In this document: positions 35,295 through 42,862 of the stretch, one piece after another | Numbering within the stretch: position 1 is the stretch's first letter | Layout: each line of letters starts with the position of its first letter | IMG/VR virus record: IMGVR_UViG_3300044733_003195 | Span: 1 to 42,862 of that record | DNA from: a virus | Reading direction: 5' to 3' (one strand) | DNA length: 42,862 nucleotides | Notes under the pieces: generated by a model | What the model saw: only the letters and a program-made list of their open reading frames with translations | Told to the model about the DNA's origin: nothing | The model's database searches: none | Translations under genes and position numbers: made by a program

Positions 35295-35900
35295 TTAATA
35301 TCTTCTTCTATATTGTTTTTGTCGGTAGTTTTCCCCCATAGTCCTTTTGTATCCTTGAGGTAACTCATCTCGATCTCCCATCTCAGAACGTCTTTTTTCA
35401 CCAGTCCTTGGGTCCCAATAAAAAACACTACCTTCTTTTTCACCACTTGATGAACTTCTATTTTTTATCGGATCCATTTCAGGCTCATCTTCATACGTAT
35501 CGTCAGGTCTCATCCTTCTTAACTCACTAGAATGTGAATTTTTTTTATCAGATCGTGCCATTGATGATGGATCGTCCTTTAATAATTTTGCCAATCCCAT
35601 TAATAAAGCTGTTGTTCCCCAACTAACCGCTAAACCGGCTGCGAAAGGTGCTCCAACAGTTCCGGCCAATAGACCCCCAATTGCAATAGCCGCCGGAATT
35701 CCACCCCAAGCAGCAATATTTCCTGCGCCAATAGCGTGTAATACATCTGTCACTTCATCGGGATGAGGTAAATCATAAGTTGTAAATGTGTATGAAATTC
35801 CATTATGTTTAACTTCGAAATCCCAACCATCAGTAAACTCGTTGAATACCATTTTTTCTATGGTAATATTTGATAAATCGCTAATATTAAAAAGTGCCAT
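35295..35900 (-). CDS. protein of unknown function with a Gly/Ala-rich hydrophobic core
   Basis: A 201-residue protein in three parts. Residues 1-50 are a small beta domain (ISYTFTTYDLPHPDE). About residues 56-105 are a Gly/Ala-rich hydrophobic region (IPAAIAIGGLLAGTVGAPFA and a second stretch), which could cross a membrane twice. The C-terminal half is highly charged and disordered, with RMRPDD, YWDPRTGEKRR and a final QKQYRRRY. A holin-like or virion internal protein can be imagined, but nothing decides this. It is followed by a clear terminator. Confidence 0.6.
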   Translation of the reverse strand: MALFNISDLSNITIEKMVFNEFTDGWDFEVKHNGISYTFTTYDLPHPDEVTDVLHAIGAGNIAAWGGIPAAIAIGGLLAGTVGAPFAAGLAVSWGTTALLMGLAKLLKDDPSSMARSDKKNSHSSELRRMRPDDTYEDEPEMDPIKNRSSSSGEKEGSVFYWDPRTGEKRRSEMGDRDELPQGYKRTMGENYRQKQYRRRY

Positions 35901-35907
35901 GAGTTAA

Positions 35908-36207
35908 TTAAAAATCTAAATTTTTAACTTTAATTCCTTGAGTATTTCTTTTTAATCCTGACGGTGTTGTATCATCAGTTCTAAAACTACAAACAACATC
36001 TCCGATTGCGGTTCTTTTGAAGTGGTGAAATGTTCCTTTGTTTCCGTGATATTCACCTTTTACTTCCAATTCACCATAAACATCTTTTAGTTCATCTTTC
36101 GACATCTTCAATATCTCAGATTTACTTGGGTTCTTTTTAGATTCACTAATAACTTGTTTAACAATACGAGCGAGATCTGACTCAGTAAGTCTTATAATTT
36201 TTTTCAT
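35908..36207 (-). CDS. small protein with an LTESDL N-terminal tag (possible prohead-targeted protein)
   Basis: I place the start at 36207 (MKKIIRLTESDLARIVKQVI, then SES). An upstream ATG at 36255 lies inside the terminator hairpin and is unlikely. The 99-residue product has a helical N-terminal peptide of about 23 residues and then a small basic beta domain (GEYHGNKGTFHHFKRTAIGD). From memory, N-termini of the form RLTESDL-x-RIV recur on otherwise unrelated proteins of large marine and Bacteroidota phages. The peptide ends in I-S-E, which fits the [LI]-x-E site of T4-type prohead proteases. A packaged capsid protein is therefore plausible but unproven. Confidence 0.65.
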   Translation of the reverse strand: MKKIIRLTESDLARIVKQVISESKKNPSKSEILKMSKDELKDVYGELEVKGEYHGNKGTFHHFKRTAIGDVVCSFRTDDTTPSGLKRNTQGIKVKNLDF

Positions 36208-36221
36208 TTTTTTATTATTTA

Positions 36222-36228
36222 ATAAATA
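36222..36228 (-). promoter_or_regulatory. TATTTAT motif before the LTESDL protein
   Basis: TATTTAT in coding orientation 14 nt before the chosen start at 36207, just downstream of the nrdA terminator. It supports that start over the one at 36255. Confidence 0.4.
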
Positions 36229-36241
36229 AATATGACGATAT

Positions 36242-36272
36242 AAAAAAAAAATCACCGATTTCTCGGTGATTT
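36242..36272 (-). terminator. intrinsic terminator after nrdA
   Basis: A perfect 10-bp stem (AAATCACCGA at 36249-36258 with TCGGTGATTT at 36263-36272, loop TTTC on the plus strand), followed on the minus strand by a run of ten T. It closes the replication/nucleotide operon 9 nt after the nrdA stop codon. Confidence 0.85.
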
Positions 36273-36280
36273 ATAATATT

Positions 36281-38704
36281 CTATGAAGAACATCCAAAAC
36301 ATTCAAAATCTGAATCTGTTGGTCTTGTAGGAATAACACCTTCTTTTAATATTCTATCAGGTGGTGATGGAGGTGGAGTTTGTTTTTTTGACATATCTAA
36401 GGCCAAGTGTTTTGCTCCAGTTGATATCGCTTTGGTTCTAACATAATAACAAAGTGTCTTCAAACCGCTTTCCCATGAGTGGAAATGTGATGATGTTATT
36501 TTTGATAATGTTGGGTTTGCCATATAGATATTCATTGATTGTGACTGATCAATAAATGGTGCTCTATCGGCCGCCATATCAATAAGTTGTTTTTGTGATA
36601 TCTCCCAAATAGTTTTATACTTAGGAATTAAGTGTTCAATACGTCTAACTTTCTTATTGTAATTCTTATCTTCAGGATCCAAATAGTTATTAAAATTAAT
36701 ATTTTGAATTGATCCTTCATTAATGATGATTTCATTTTTTAAATCTTCAGACCAAATTCCAATTTTTTCAAAATCATTAATAAGATATTTGTTAACAATA
36801 ATAATTTCACCACCAACGACTCTTCTATTAAATAATGCTGAATGCGCAGGTTCAGTCATTTCAAATGAACCTGTAATCTTAGCTGAAGACGCCACAGGCA
36901 TTTGTGCTGTAAATAATGAATTACAAACTCCGTATTTTGAAACGTTTTCTTTTAATTTACTCCAATCCCACATTCCTGAAAGTTGTGTTTCATCAACACC
37001 CCACATATCAAATTGGAATTCTCCTTTCGACATTGGTGATCCTTTAAAGAATTTGTATGGTTCATATTTTCCATTCATACACAACTGGTTACTTTCGTAG
37101 ATGGCTGCGTAATAAATTGTTTCAAAAATATCTTTGTTTAGTTTTTTTGCCCCTTGAGACGTAAAGATGTAATCCATTAAGTAGAATACGTCAGCTAAAC
37201 CTTGTGTTCCAATCGCAATGGCTCTTTGTTCTAAACCACCTTTTAAACCTTTTTGAGTTGAATAATTGTTAATGTCAATTACTTTGTTCAAAGATCGAAC
37301 AACCTTTCTAACTTCAGTAAATAACAACTCAAAATCAAACTTACCTCCTTGAATAAAGTTTTTTAACACCATTGATGATAATGTGCAAATCGCTGTAGTC
37401 TCTTCATCAGTATATTGGTAAATTTCATTACAAAGATTTGATTGTTTAATTACACCAATGTTTTGGTGATTAGTTTTTCTATTCGCACTATCTTTAGCGC
37501 ATAGGTAAGGAACACCAGTCTCAACTTGAGATTCAATAATCTTAGTCCAAATATCTTGAGCCTTAACTTTTTTACCTAATCCCATTTGAACCGCTTGATT
37601 ATACGTTTGTTCGTATTCATCACCATAACTTTCTTGAAGTGCTTTTAATCCTGCTTTTTTAATATCATTAGGACAAAACAAATACCAATCACCATTATTT
37701 TTAACGGCTCTCATAAAGTTATCAGGAATCCAAAGTGCTGTAAATAAATCACGAGCCCTTAACTCTTCAGCTCCGGTATTCTTTTTAATATCTAAAAGAT
37801 CAACAATATCTTTATGCCATGGTTCAAGATAAATCGCCGCAGATCCAGGTCTACGACCTTGTTGATTAAAGAATCTTAGTGACTCATTTACAATTTTAAG
37901 ATATTTTAATAATCCACCAGCATATCCACCTGAAGTGGTAATTCTACTTTCTTTACTACGAATATTAGACATTGATAATCCAATACCGGCAGCATCAGAT
38001 GAAAATGTTGAGATGTCGTTTAACGTATCCAACAATCCTTGTCTTGAATCTGAATCATTATAATGTAAAACACAAGATGCCAATTGAGGAACCTTAGTTC
38101 CCGAATTAATCATAATTGGTGTTGCCTTTGATATTAACTGATTAGATAGTGATTTGTAATATTCCAACGCATCAGTTAAGTTATCAGTTACCCACAATGC
38201 AACTCTCATATACATGTGTTGAGGTCTTTCAATTACTTGACCATTAGGTCTTTTTAGTAAATACATTTCTTGAAGTGATCTCCAAGCAAAATAATCAAAG
38301 TTGTAATCATTTTCGTGGTTGATTGCTGCATCAATCGTATCTTCACCATACTCTTTAATGGTATCAATTAACTTTTCATTAACAATCCCATCTTCACATA
38401 ATAACATCATAGTTTGTGAAAAGCTATCGTTAGTTTCTTTGTGGTAAGATGAAATTGCAACAAAGGCGGCCAATTTAGAATAATCATAATGACTTCCCGT
38501 ATATGAAGCGGCAATCTCGTAAACTAATTTATCTAATTCTTTAGTTGTGATCTCCCCTTCTGTTGGAACTGACGTAATCACTTTGATAAAAATTTCATCT
38601 GAATTAACGTTCAATCCCTTAGCAGCTCTTTTAACTCTATGATAAATTTTCTGTGGGTTAAATGAGACTGACTCTCCGTTTCTTTTTAATATTTTTAATG
38701 ACAT
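36281..38704 (-). CDS. nrdA: ribonucleoside-diphosphate reductase large subunit, class Ia
   Basis: An 807-residue NrdA that reduces ribonucleoside diphosphates to deoxy forms for phage DNA synthesis. An N-terminal ATP-cone (about 1-95, starting LKILKRNGESVSFNPQKIYH) is the allosteric activity site. Catalytic pieces are QLASCVLHY (C211), SNLCNEIY (N423, C425, E427) and ICTLSS (C440). The C-terminal redox pair is CFGC in FECFGCSS. All key residues are present, so the enzyme should work. It is 10 nt after nrdB and ends at a strong terminator. The overall sequence is nearer the eukaryote-like NrdA group. Confidence 0.95.
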   Translation of the reverse strand: MSLKILKRNGESVSFNPQKIYHRVKRAAKGLNVNSDEIFIKVITSVPTEGEITTKELDKLVYEIAASYTGSHYDYSKLAAFVAISSYHKETNDSFSQTMMLLCEDGIVNEKLIDTIKEYGEDTIDAAINHENDYNFDYFAWRSLQEMYLLKRPNGQVIERPQHMYMRVALWVTDNLTDALEYYKSLSNQLISKATPIMINSGTKVPQLASCVLHYNDSDSRQGLLDTLNDISTFSSDAAGIGLSMSNIRSKESRITTSGGYAGGLLKYLKIVNESLRFFNQQGRRPGSAAIYLEPWHKDIVDLLDIKKNTGAEELRARDLFTALWIPDNFMRAVKNNGDWYLFCPNDIKKAGLKALQESYGDEYEQTYNQAVQMGLGKKVKAQDIWTKIIESQVETGVPYLCAKDSANRKTNHQNIGVIKQSNLCNEIYQYTDEETTAICTLSSMVLKNFIQGGKFDFELLFTEVRKVVRSLNKVIDINNYSTQKGLKGGLEQRAIAIGTQGLADVFYLMDYIFTSQGAKKLNKDIFETIYYAAIYESNQLCMNGKYEPYKFFKGSPMSKGEFQFDMWGVDETQLSGMWDWSKLKENVSKYGVCNSLFTAQMPVASSAKITGSFEMTEPAHSALFNRRVVGGEIIIVNKYLINDFEKIGIWSEDLKNEIIINEGSIQNINFNNYLDPEDKNYNKKVRRIEHLIPKYKTIWEISQKQLIDMAADRAPFIDQSQSMNIYMANPTLSKITSSHFHSWESGLKTLCYYVRTKAISTGAKHLALDMSKKQTPPPSPPDRILKEGVIPTRPTDSDFECFGCSS

Positions 38705-38714
38705 AGTATATAAT

Positions 38715-39662
38715 TTAAAAATCGTCCGTAAAACTTATTGTTTCATTCAATTTGGCCTTTTGGTATTCCATTGTTCGAGATTCAAAGAAATTACCTTTTG
38801 TTTCAATGGCAATTTGTTCCATAAACTTAAAAGGTTGATCTACATTGAATTCTTTACTACAACCCATTTTTACTAACAAACCATCGACTACAAACTCTAA
38901 GTATTGTTTCATTAGATTAGAATTCATACCAATTAATGAAACAGGAAGTGATTCAGTAATGAACTCTTTTTCAATTTCAAGAGCTGATAATAAAATCTCT
39001 TTAATTCGTTTTTCAGAAGGTTTATTTTCTAAATGGTTGTTTAATAAATGAATTGCAAAATCACAATGTAAGTTTTCGTCTTTGAATATTAGAGAATTTG
39101 CGTTACACAATCCTTGCATGATTCCTCTTGATTTCAACCAAAAGATAGAACAAAATGAACCTGAGAAAAATATTCCTTCAACAGCGGCAAATGCAACTAA
39201 ACGTTCGGCAAATGATGCGTTTTCAATCCAGTCTAACGCCCATTTAGCCTTCTTTTGGACTGCCGGTAACCTATCAATAGCATTAAAGCACTCATCCTTT
39301 TCTTTTGGGTTGTTGATATACGTATCAATTAATAATGAATACATTAATGAGTGAATGTTTTCCATTGCCAACTGAAATCCGTAGAAAAATTTTGCCTCAG
39401 GATATTGGACTTCTCTATAGAAGTTTTCGGCCAAATTTTCATTTACAATACCATCCGATGCCGCAAAGAAGGATAAAACGTTTTTAACAAAATACTGCTC
39501 ATTCTCTGTTAATTTTTCCCAATCTCTAATATCATTGGTTAAATCAACCTCTTCTGCCGTCCAAAATGCTGCTTGGTGTTGTTTATAAAATTCCCATATA
39601 TCATTGTGTTCTATTGGAAATATCACAAATCTACTAGGATTTTCTACTAATATTTTTTCCAT
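38715..39662 (-). CDS. nrdB: ribonucleoside-diphosphate reductase small subunit, class Ia
   Basis: A 315-residue NrdB that makes the tyrosyl radical. Diiron ligands and the radical tyrosine fit the family: EEVDL (D40), [12 protein letters not shown] (E101, H104, radical Y108), VEGIFF (E162) and KDENLHCDF (E196, H199). The tail [10 protein letters not shown] is the acidic/aromatic peptide that binds NrdA. It is slightly shorter than usual (about 340-390) at the N-terminus. It is transcribed before nrdA, the reverse of the T4 order. Confidence 0.95.
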   Translation of the reverse strand: MEKILVENPSRFVIFPIEHNDIWEFYKQHQAAFWTAEEVDLTNDIRDWEKLTENEQYFVKNVLSFFAASDGIVNENLAENFYREVQYPEAKFFYGFQLAMENIHSLMYSLLIDTYINNPKEKDECFNAIDRLPAVQKKAKWALDWIENASFAERLVAFAAVEGIFFSGSFCSIFWLKSRGIMQGLCNANSLIFKDENLHCDFAIHLLNNHLENKPSEKRIKEILLSALEIEKEFITESLPVSLIGMNSNLMKQYLEFVVDGLLVKMGCSKEFNVDQPFKFMEQIAIETKGNFFESRTMEYQKAKLNETISFTDDF

Positions 39663-39683
39663 GTTTATAATTTAATTATTTTG

Positions 39684-41066
39684 TTAATTTGTTTGTGTTT
39701 CTTTTTGTTTTCTTTTTTCAAGAAGTTCCCTAACTCTTTGTCGTTGTCTTTCCTCTTTTTGTTCTTCAAGACCAAGGAAAGTCATTGAACTTTCAGTATC
39801 AATTTCAATCATGGCATTATCAAATTTACAATTTTCAAATACCACACCATCATCACCAATTCGAGACTTGGTTATTGCAATTGTTGCCAACTTTAATTCT
39901 TTTTGTTGTAAGGTTTTTGCTACCGATATAATAACGTGTCCAACTTGTGCCTTTTTAATTGATCCACCCATTTGATCTGTGGTCACAACTTCTGAAGATA
40001 TTGATGACCTGTTTCCTTGTGTTGCGGTCCATCCAACTAAATTCATTTCGTGACACATAGCCTCAAATGCCCTCATAACAGACCCCTCACTTTTCCATTC
40101 GTCACCAAGATTCTTATCAGGAACTATACAATCAATATAATCTAAAACTACCATATCAATTTTGATCCCGTCAGATACCATTTTTCTAATTTGGTTTTTG
40201 ATTTGTAACATCGTAAGTGTATCTGATGGTAATTTTTTCAAAATCAACTTGTTTGGCATCGTATCTTCAATCTCTTTAACTTTGGTCATAACTTCATCCT
40301 TTTTTTCTGACAAATCGTCAGGGTGAACTTTAGTCCATAAAGTAAAGTGTTTTCTTTGAATCACCTTTGAGTTATCCTCAAAGAAGATTTGAAGAACGTT
40401 AAATCCGAGATTAAATGCGTGGTTTGCCATCTTAGTTAGGATCGTTGATTTACCAACACCCGTAGGGGCTAAGATAACACCAATTTCTCCTTTTGCCAAA
40501 CCACCCTTTAATAGTCTGTCGATTCCTGGAATTCCCATCGGAATTGGGTGTCTGTAATCCTCTTCAAGAACTTGGTCAAGGTTTGAGAATACATCTAACA
40601 TTGATGTATCTTTTGATCCGACCTGAAGGGCCGTCTTTACCATCTCTTCGAGGGTGTCGTAGTTTTCAAACTCACCCCCGTCAATGATCTTTTGTGCTTT
40701 TCCCATAACCTTCTGAAGTTCTTGTTGTTTACAGAATTTCAAGGCTTTTTCTTGAACAAAACCTACGCCATCAATAGGTGCATCCTTAATTTTCTTGATT
40801 GTATCCAATACAATTTTAGATGCTGTTGCCTGTTGTAATTCAGATTTGGTTATTTGTTCAAGAGTTTCAAATGAAGGTGTATGATCATATTTTAGATAAT
40901 ACTCTTTTACCATCTGAATGATTATTTTAAAATACTTGTTTTCAAAATAATTGTTTTCAATAACATCAAGAATAGAGTGTGAAAAGTCCTTATCTACAAT
41001 AATTTGATTTAAAAGTTGTAATTGAAAAGTGTTCCCTAAATACTCAAAATTTTTACTAGTCGCCAT
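39684..41066 (-). CDS. 41: replicative DNA helicase, gp41/DnaB type
   Basis: A 460-residue hexameric helicase. An N-terminal helical domain (about 1-150) is followed by a RecA-type motor: GGLAKGEIGVILAPTGVGKS with P-loop K206, Walker B MVVLDYID (D309), and a later part with TATQGNR and SRIGDDG. The C-terminus is a charged helix (KEERQRQRVRELLEKRKQKE). It should unwind the fork and bind the primase at 6.9-7.8 kb. A TATTTAT motif lies 23 nt upstream. It sits 17 nt after the 149-residue gene's stop codon is cleared and directly before nrdB. Confidence 0.92.
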   Translation of the reverse strand: MATSKNFEYLGNTFQLQLLNQIIVDKDFSHSILDVIENNYFENKYFKIIIQMVKEYYLKYDHTPSFETLEQITKSELQQATASKIVLDTIKKIKDAPIDGVGFVQEKALKFCKQQELQKVMGKAQKIIDGGEFENYDTLEEMVKTALQVGSKDTSMLDVFSNLDQVLEEDYRHPIPMGIPGIDRLLKGGLAKGEIGVILAPTGVGKSTILTKMANHAFNLGFNVLQIFFEDNSKVIQRKHFTLWTKVHPDDLSEKKDEVMTKVKEIEDTMPNKLILKKLPSDTLTMLQIKNQIRKMVSDGIKIDMVVLDYIDCIVPDKNLGDEWKSEGSVMRAFEAMCHEMNLVGWTATQGNRSSISSEVVTTDQMGGSIKKAQVGHVIISVAKTLQQKELKLATIAITKSRIGDDGVVFENCKFDNAMIEIDTESSMTFLGLEEQKEERQRQRVRELLEKRKQKETQTN

Positions 41067-41089
41067 ATGTTTTTTCTCTTTTAGTAAAG

Positions 41090-41096
41090 ATAAATA
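41090..41096 (-). promoter_or_regulatory. TATTTAT motif before the helicase gene
   Basis: TATTTAT in coding orientation (within ACTATTTATC) 23 nt before the helicase start. This is the only replication gene of the right end with the motif, so it may be a chance match. Confidence 0.28.
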
Positions 41097-41099
41097 GTA

Positions 41100-41549
41100 T
41101 TAGTTTTTGATAAAGTTGGGATAAAAATAATTAAAATTTTTAGCTGAAAAAATGTCAGTTAGCTCAGCCATGATTGATTTTAACTTTGGCCGTAGGTCTA
41201 CGGTGTATCTGACCTTTGGTGGGTATACTTTTGCGTCGAACTGCCTATGACAAATTGTCATGTCTCCGACCTTAATAATTAAATTAAAATTTTCTGGACC
41301 TTCAGTAATTGAGGTGTTTAGAATTTCAGGGTTTTCAGAAATCTCATATTGATTGTCCAATAAATAAACTACCGATCTCATTTTCAAATCATATTTCAAA
41401 CCACGGCAAAGACCTTCAATATGGTTATAAAATTCTTCAGATTTGTGAGCATTTTTGTTGAACCCTCTTACATTGAAAAATCTTTGAACTACAATGTTGT
41501 CGTTACACATTAACAAGAATTCTACTTTGGTTATGTCCTGTTCTTTCAT
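41100..41549 (-). CDS. protein of unknown function (149 aa)
   Basis: A 149-residue protein between the FLAP nuclease and the helicase, 7 nt after the former. It starts MKEQDITKVEFLLMCNDNIV and holds VVQRFFNVRGFNKNAHKSEE and, near the end, YTVDLRPKLKSIMAELTDIF. There is no metal-binding or nucleotide motif. Because it is embedded in the replication operon it may act at the fork, but no family is recognised. Confidence 0.68.
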   Translation of the reverse strand: MKEQDITKVEFLLMCNDNIVVQRFFNVRGFNKNAHKSEEFYNHIEGLCRGLKYDLKMRSVVYLLDNQYEISENPEILNTSITEGPENFNLIIKVGDMTICHRQFDAKVYPPKVRYTVDLRPKLKSIMAELTDIFSAKNFNYFYPNFIKN

Positions 41550-41556
41550 TTGTTTT

Positions 41557-42567
41557 TTACTTTTTTTTGTTTCTAAATTTTTGTTTTTCTTTTCTTGTCA
41601 ATTTGAGAAATGGTTTTAAAAAACTTACCCAAGCGTCGTCACCCTTCGGTAAGTATTTAAAAAACCCGTCCTCCATCATCATTCGAATTAGATTTCTATG
41701 TCCTCTTCCGTCGGGATCCATCGACTCTGAGTAATATAGTCCAACTAATTCTTTTTCCTCTTCATTCAAAAGTGGATTTTCTAAATTGACAAGTTTTTCA
41801 TTTATTACAAAAAACTCATCACCAAAAATACCCTCTTTTGTTTTCCCACTAAGTAGGTTTTGAAGAGCTACGTTTCCTTTTTCTTCTTTTAAAAGTTTTT
41901 CACTTTTTTCTAAAATATAGGACAGTTCTACCCTTTCTTCAAGTAGTTCAGGAAACATTTTTACCAAAGTCTTCTCACCAAGATAGAATATTCCATCAAT
42001 ATTGTCGGAACTATCACCGGTGAGGATTTTGATTGTTTTAACATTATAGTGGGGAACTTCAATATCATGAAGTTTTATTTTGTCTCCCAACTTATAATAT
42101 TGTTTTGTGGATGGTGAATAAATGGAAACTTTTTCTCCAATTAATTGAGTTAAATCTCTATCACTCGAGAAGATTGTTTTTTCTTCGTCTAAAGACACTT
42201 TACAGTAGTGAGCAATCAAGTCATCAGCTTCTGCGTGTTCTGTCTCCAGTTGTCTTACAAACATCTCTTCAAGGTATTGTTTAACCCTTCCTTTTTGTTC
42301 CAAAAAAGATTCCTCTTTCGACTCTGTTTCAGATGATTTACGATTTAACTTATACTTAGGATAGATTAATCTTCTCTGAGCCGATGAAGTTTTAGAGTCC
42401 CAAAGAACCACAACTTTGTTATAGTTGTGTTCTTCTAAGAATTTACGAAGAGTGTTTAGAAAGTGCCAAACTCCACCAACATGTTTTCCATTATGATAGA
42501 AATCTCTAACACCATGAAAACCAATTTTTAAAAGGTTGTTTCCGTCAACCAATAATGTTTTATTCAT
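41557..42567 (-). CDS. rnh: 5'-3' exonuclease / FLAP nuclease, T4 RNase H type
   Basis: A 336-residue FLAP-family nuclease that removes RNA primers and 5' flaps during lagging-strand synthesis. Acidic metal-site motifs are LLVDGNN (D8), LWDSK (D57), HAEADDLIAH (E113, D115, D116), SSDRDL (D136, D138) and LTGDSSDNIDGI (D185, D188), the last opening the helix-hairpin DNA-binding part. Length is near T4 RNase H (305). The first 8 nt overlap the end of the HNH gene at the window edge. Confidence 0.92.
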   Translation of the reverse strand: MNKTLLVDGNNLLKIGFHGVRDFYHNGKHVGGVWHFLNTLRKFLEEHNYNKVVVLWDSKTSSAQRRLIYPKYKLNRKSSETESKEESFLEQKGRVKQYLEEMFVRQLETEHAEADDLIAHYCKVSLDEEKTIFSSDRDLTQLIGEKVSIYSPSTKQYYKLGDKIKLHDIEVPHYNVKTIKILTGDSSDNIDGIFYLGEKTLVKMFPELLEERVELSYILEKSEKLLKEEKGNVALQNLLSGKTKEGIFGDEFFVINEKLVNLENPLLNEEEKELVGLYYSESMDPDGRGHRNLIRMMMEDGFFKYLPKGDDAWVSFLKPFLKLTRKEKQKFRNKKK

Positions 42568-42862
42568 TTATCATACCATTAGATGGTTCAACAATTTTGT
42601 TTCCTTTTTTCATATTTTCAATCGCCCACAGAGGTTGTAAGTTAGTATAATGGCATAACTTGTAAAGTTCTTCTTCAGTTTTTGCCGAAGATAATGGAAT
42701 TATATGATCTATATGCCACTCTACTCTATTTTCCCAAGTCATACCGTTACTAAATTGTTTTTCTAAGTGTTCTTTTAATTCTTGAGGTGTGCATCCAACA
42801 ATATCAAAAGTTTTTTTTGATCGGTATTTTAAATATCTATTAACAGAATTTCTCATATCAAG
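42560..42862 (-). CDS. HNH homing endonuclease, 5' end outside window
   Basis: C-terminal part of a second HNH nuclease. The frame stays open to the window edge (Leu-Asp before the first Met at 42856), and the visible part aligns with residues 110-210 of the HNH protein at 3.3-3.9 kb, so the real start is probably outside. Motifs are WHIDHIIPL and HYTNLQPLW, plus the shared VGCTPQELKEHLEKQF and GMTWEN block. It lies immediately upstream of the FLAP nuclease gene and overlaps its start by 8 nt. Confidence 0.85.
   Translation of the reverse strand, partial: LDMRNSVNRYLKYRSKKTFDIVGCTPQELKEHLEKQFSNGMTWENRVEWHIDHIIPLSSAKTEEELYKLCHYTNLQPLWAIENMKKGNKIVEPSNGMINE

Noticed and set aside
35255-35446. 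Minus-strand 63-residue frame overlapping the end of the 201-residue gene
   Set aside because: It overlaps a better gene in another frame and runs through the terminator hairpin.
38845-39354. Plus-strand open frames opposite nrdB
   Set aside because: They are shadows of the highly conserved nrdB coding sequence.
1-42862. tRNA genes, CRISPR arrays, integrase or insertion sequences
   Set aside because: Gaps between genes are all under 80 bases and none holds a cloverleaf, regular direct repeats or transposase-like frame that I could see.

Overview
The window looks like a piece of a large, AT-rich, T4-like contractile-tailed phage that infects a member of the Bacteroidota, probably a flavobacterium-like host. 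The T4-like assignment rests on recognisable homologues of the gp46/gp47 recombination nuclease, the gp41-type helicase, the T4 RNase H-type FLAP nuclease, a DnaG/gp61-type primase, class Ia ribonucleotide reductase, and the baseplate wedge proteins gp25 and gp6. The host guess is an inference. It rests on the lack of Shine-Dalgarno sequences before most genes, the very AT-rich leaders, and SprB/PKD-like surface-adhesin repeats in the tail proteins. Genes are tightly packed, often with 1-8 nt stop/start overlaps, and all but two are on the minus strand.

Reading in the direction of transcription (right to left), the order is as follows. First comes a replication and nucleotide module (about 36.3-42.9 kb): an HNH endonuclease cut by the window edge, FLAP nuclease, an unknown protein, the replicative helicase, NrdB and NrdA, closed by a strong terminator. 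Next are two small proteins (35.3-36.2 kb), one with an N-terminal tag that resembles a T4 capsid-targeting peptide. Then a long tail/baseplate/fibre module (10.3-35.2 kb): gp25, gp6, a 1785-residue giant with a membrane-like segment, and a series of large proteins with PKD, SprB-like and Pro/Thr-linker regions. A glycosyltransferase-like gene sits inside this module. A RuvC-like resolvase follows and ends at a perfect hairpin terminator. Facing it is a two-gene plus-strand island (7.9-9.6 kb) of fibre-like proteins related to the minus-strand ones.

The left end (1-7.8 kb) is an early module: primase, a PD-(D/E)XK nuclease, six small proteins, and gp47 then gp46. The most striking feature is here. 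The gp47 (Mre11/SbcD-like) gene stops short. About 2.3 kb of unrelated genes follow it (a ribbon-helix-helix protein, an HNH endonuclease, a coiled-coil protein, a membrane protein and a small charged protein). The missing C-terminal part of gp47 then reappears fused to the front of gp46 (Rad50/SbcC-like). Both halves carry the same short DLFNP box at the break. This reads as an ancestral gp47-gp46 arrangement broken by a homing-endonuclease cassette.

A TATTTAT motif in coding orientation, 5-27 nt before the start codon, precedes many late genes and a few others, and may be this phage's late promoter or a translation signal. I saw no tRNA gene, CRISPR array, reverse transcriptase, integrase or insertion sequence. 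No gene-free stretch exceeds 80 bases.
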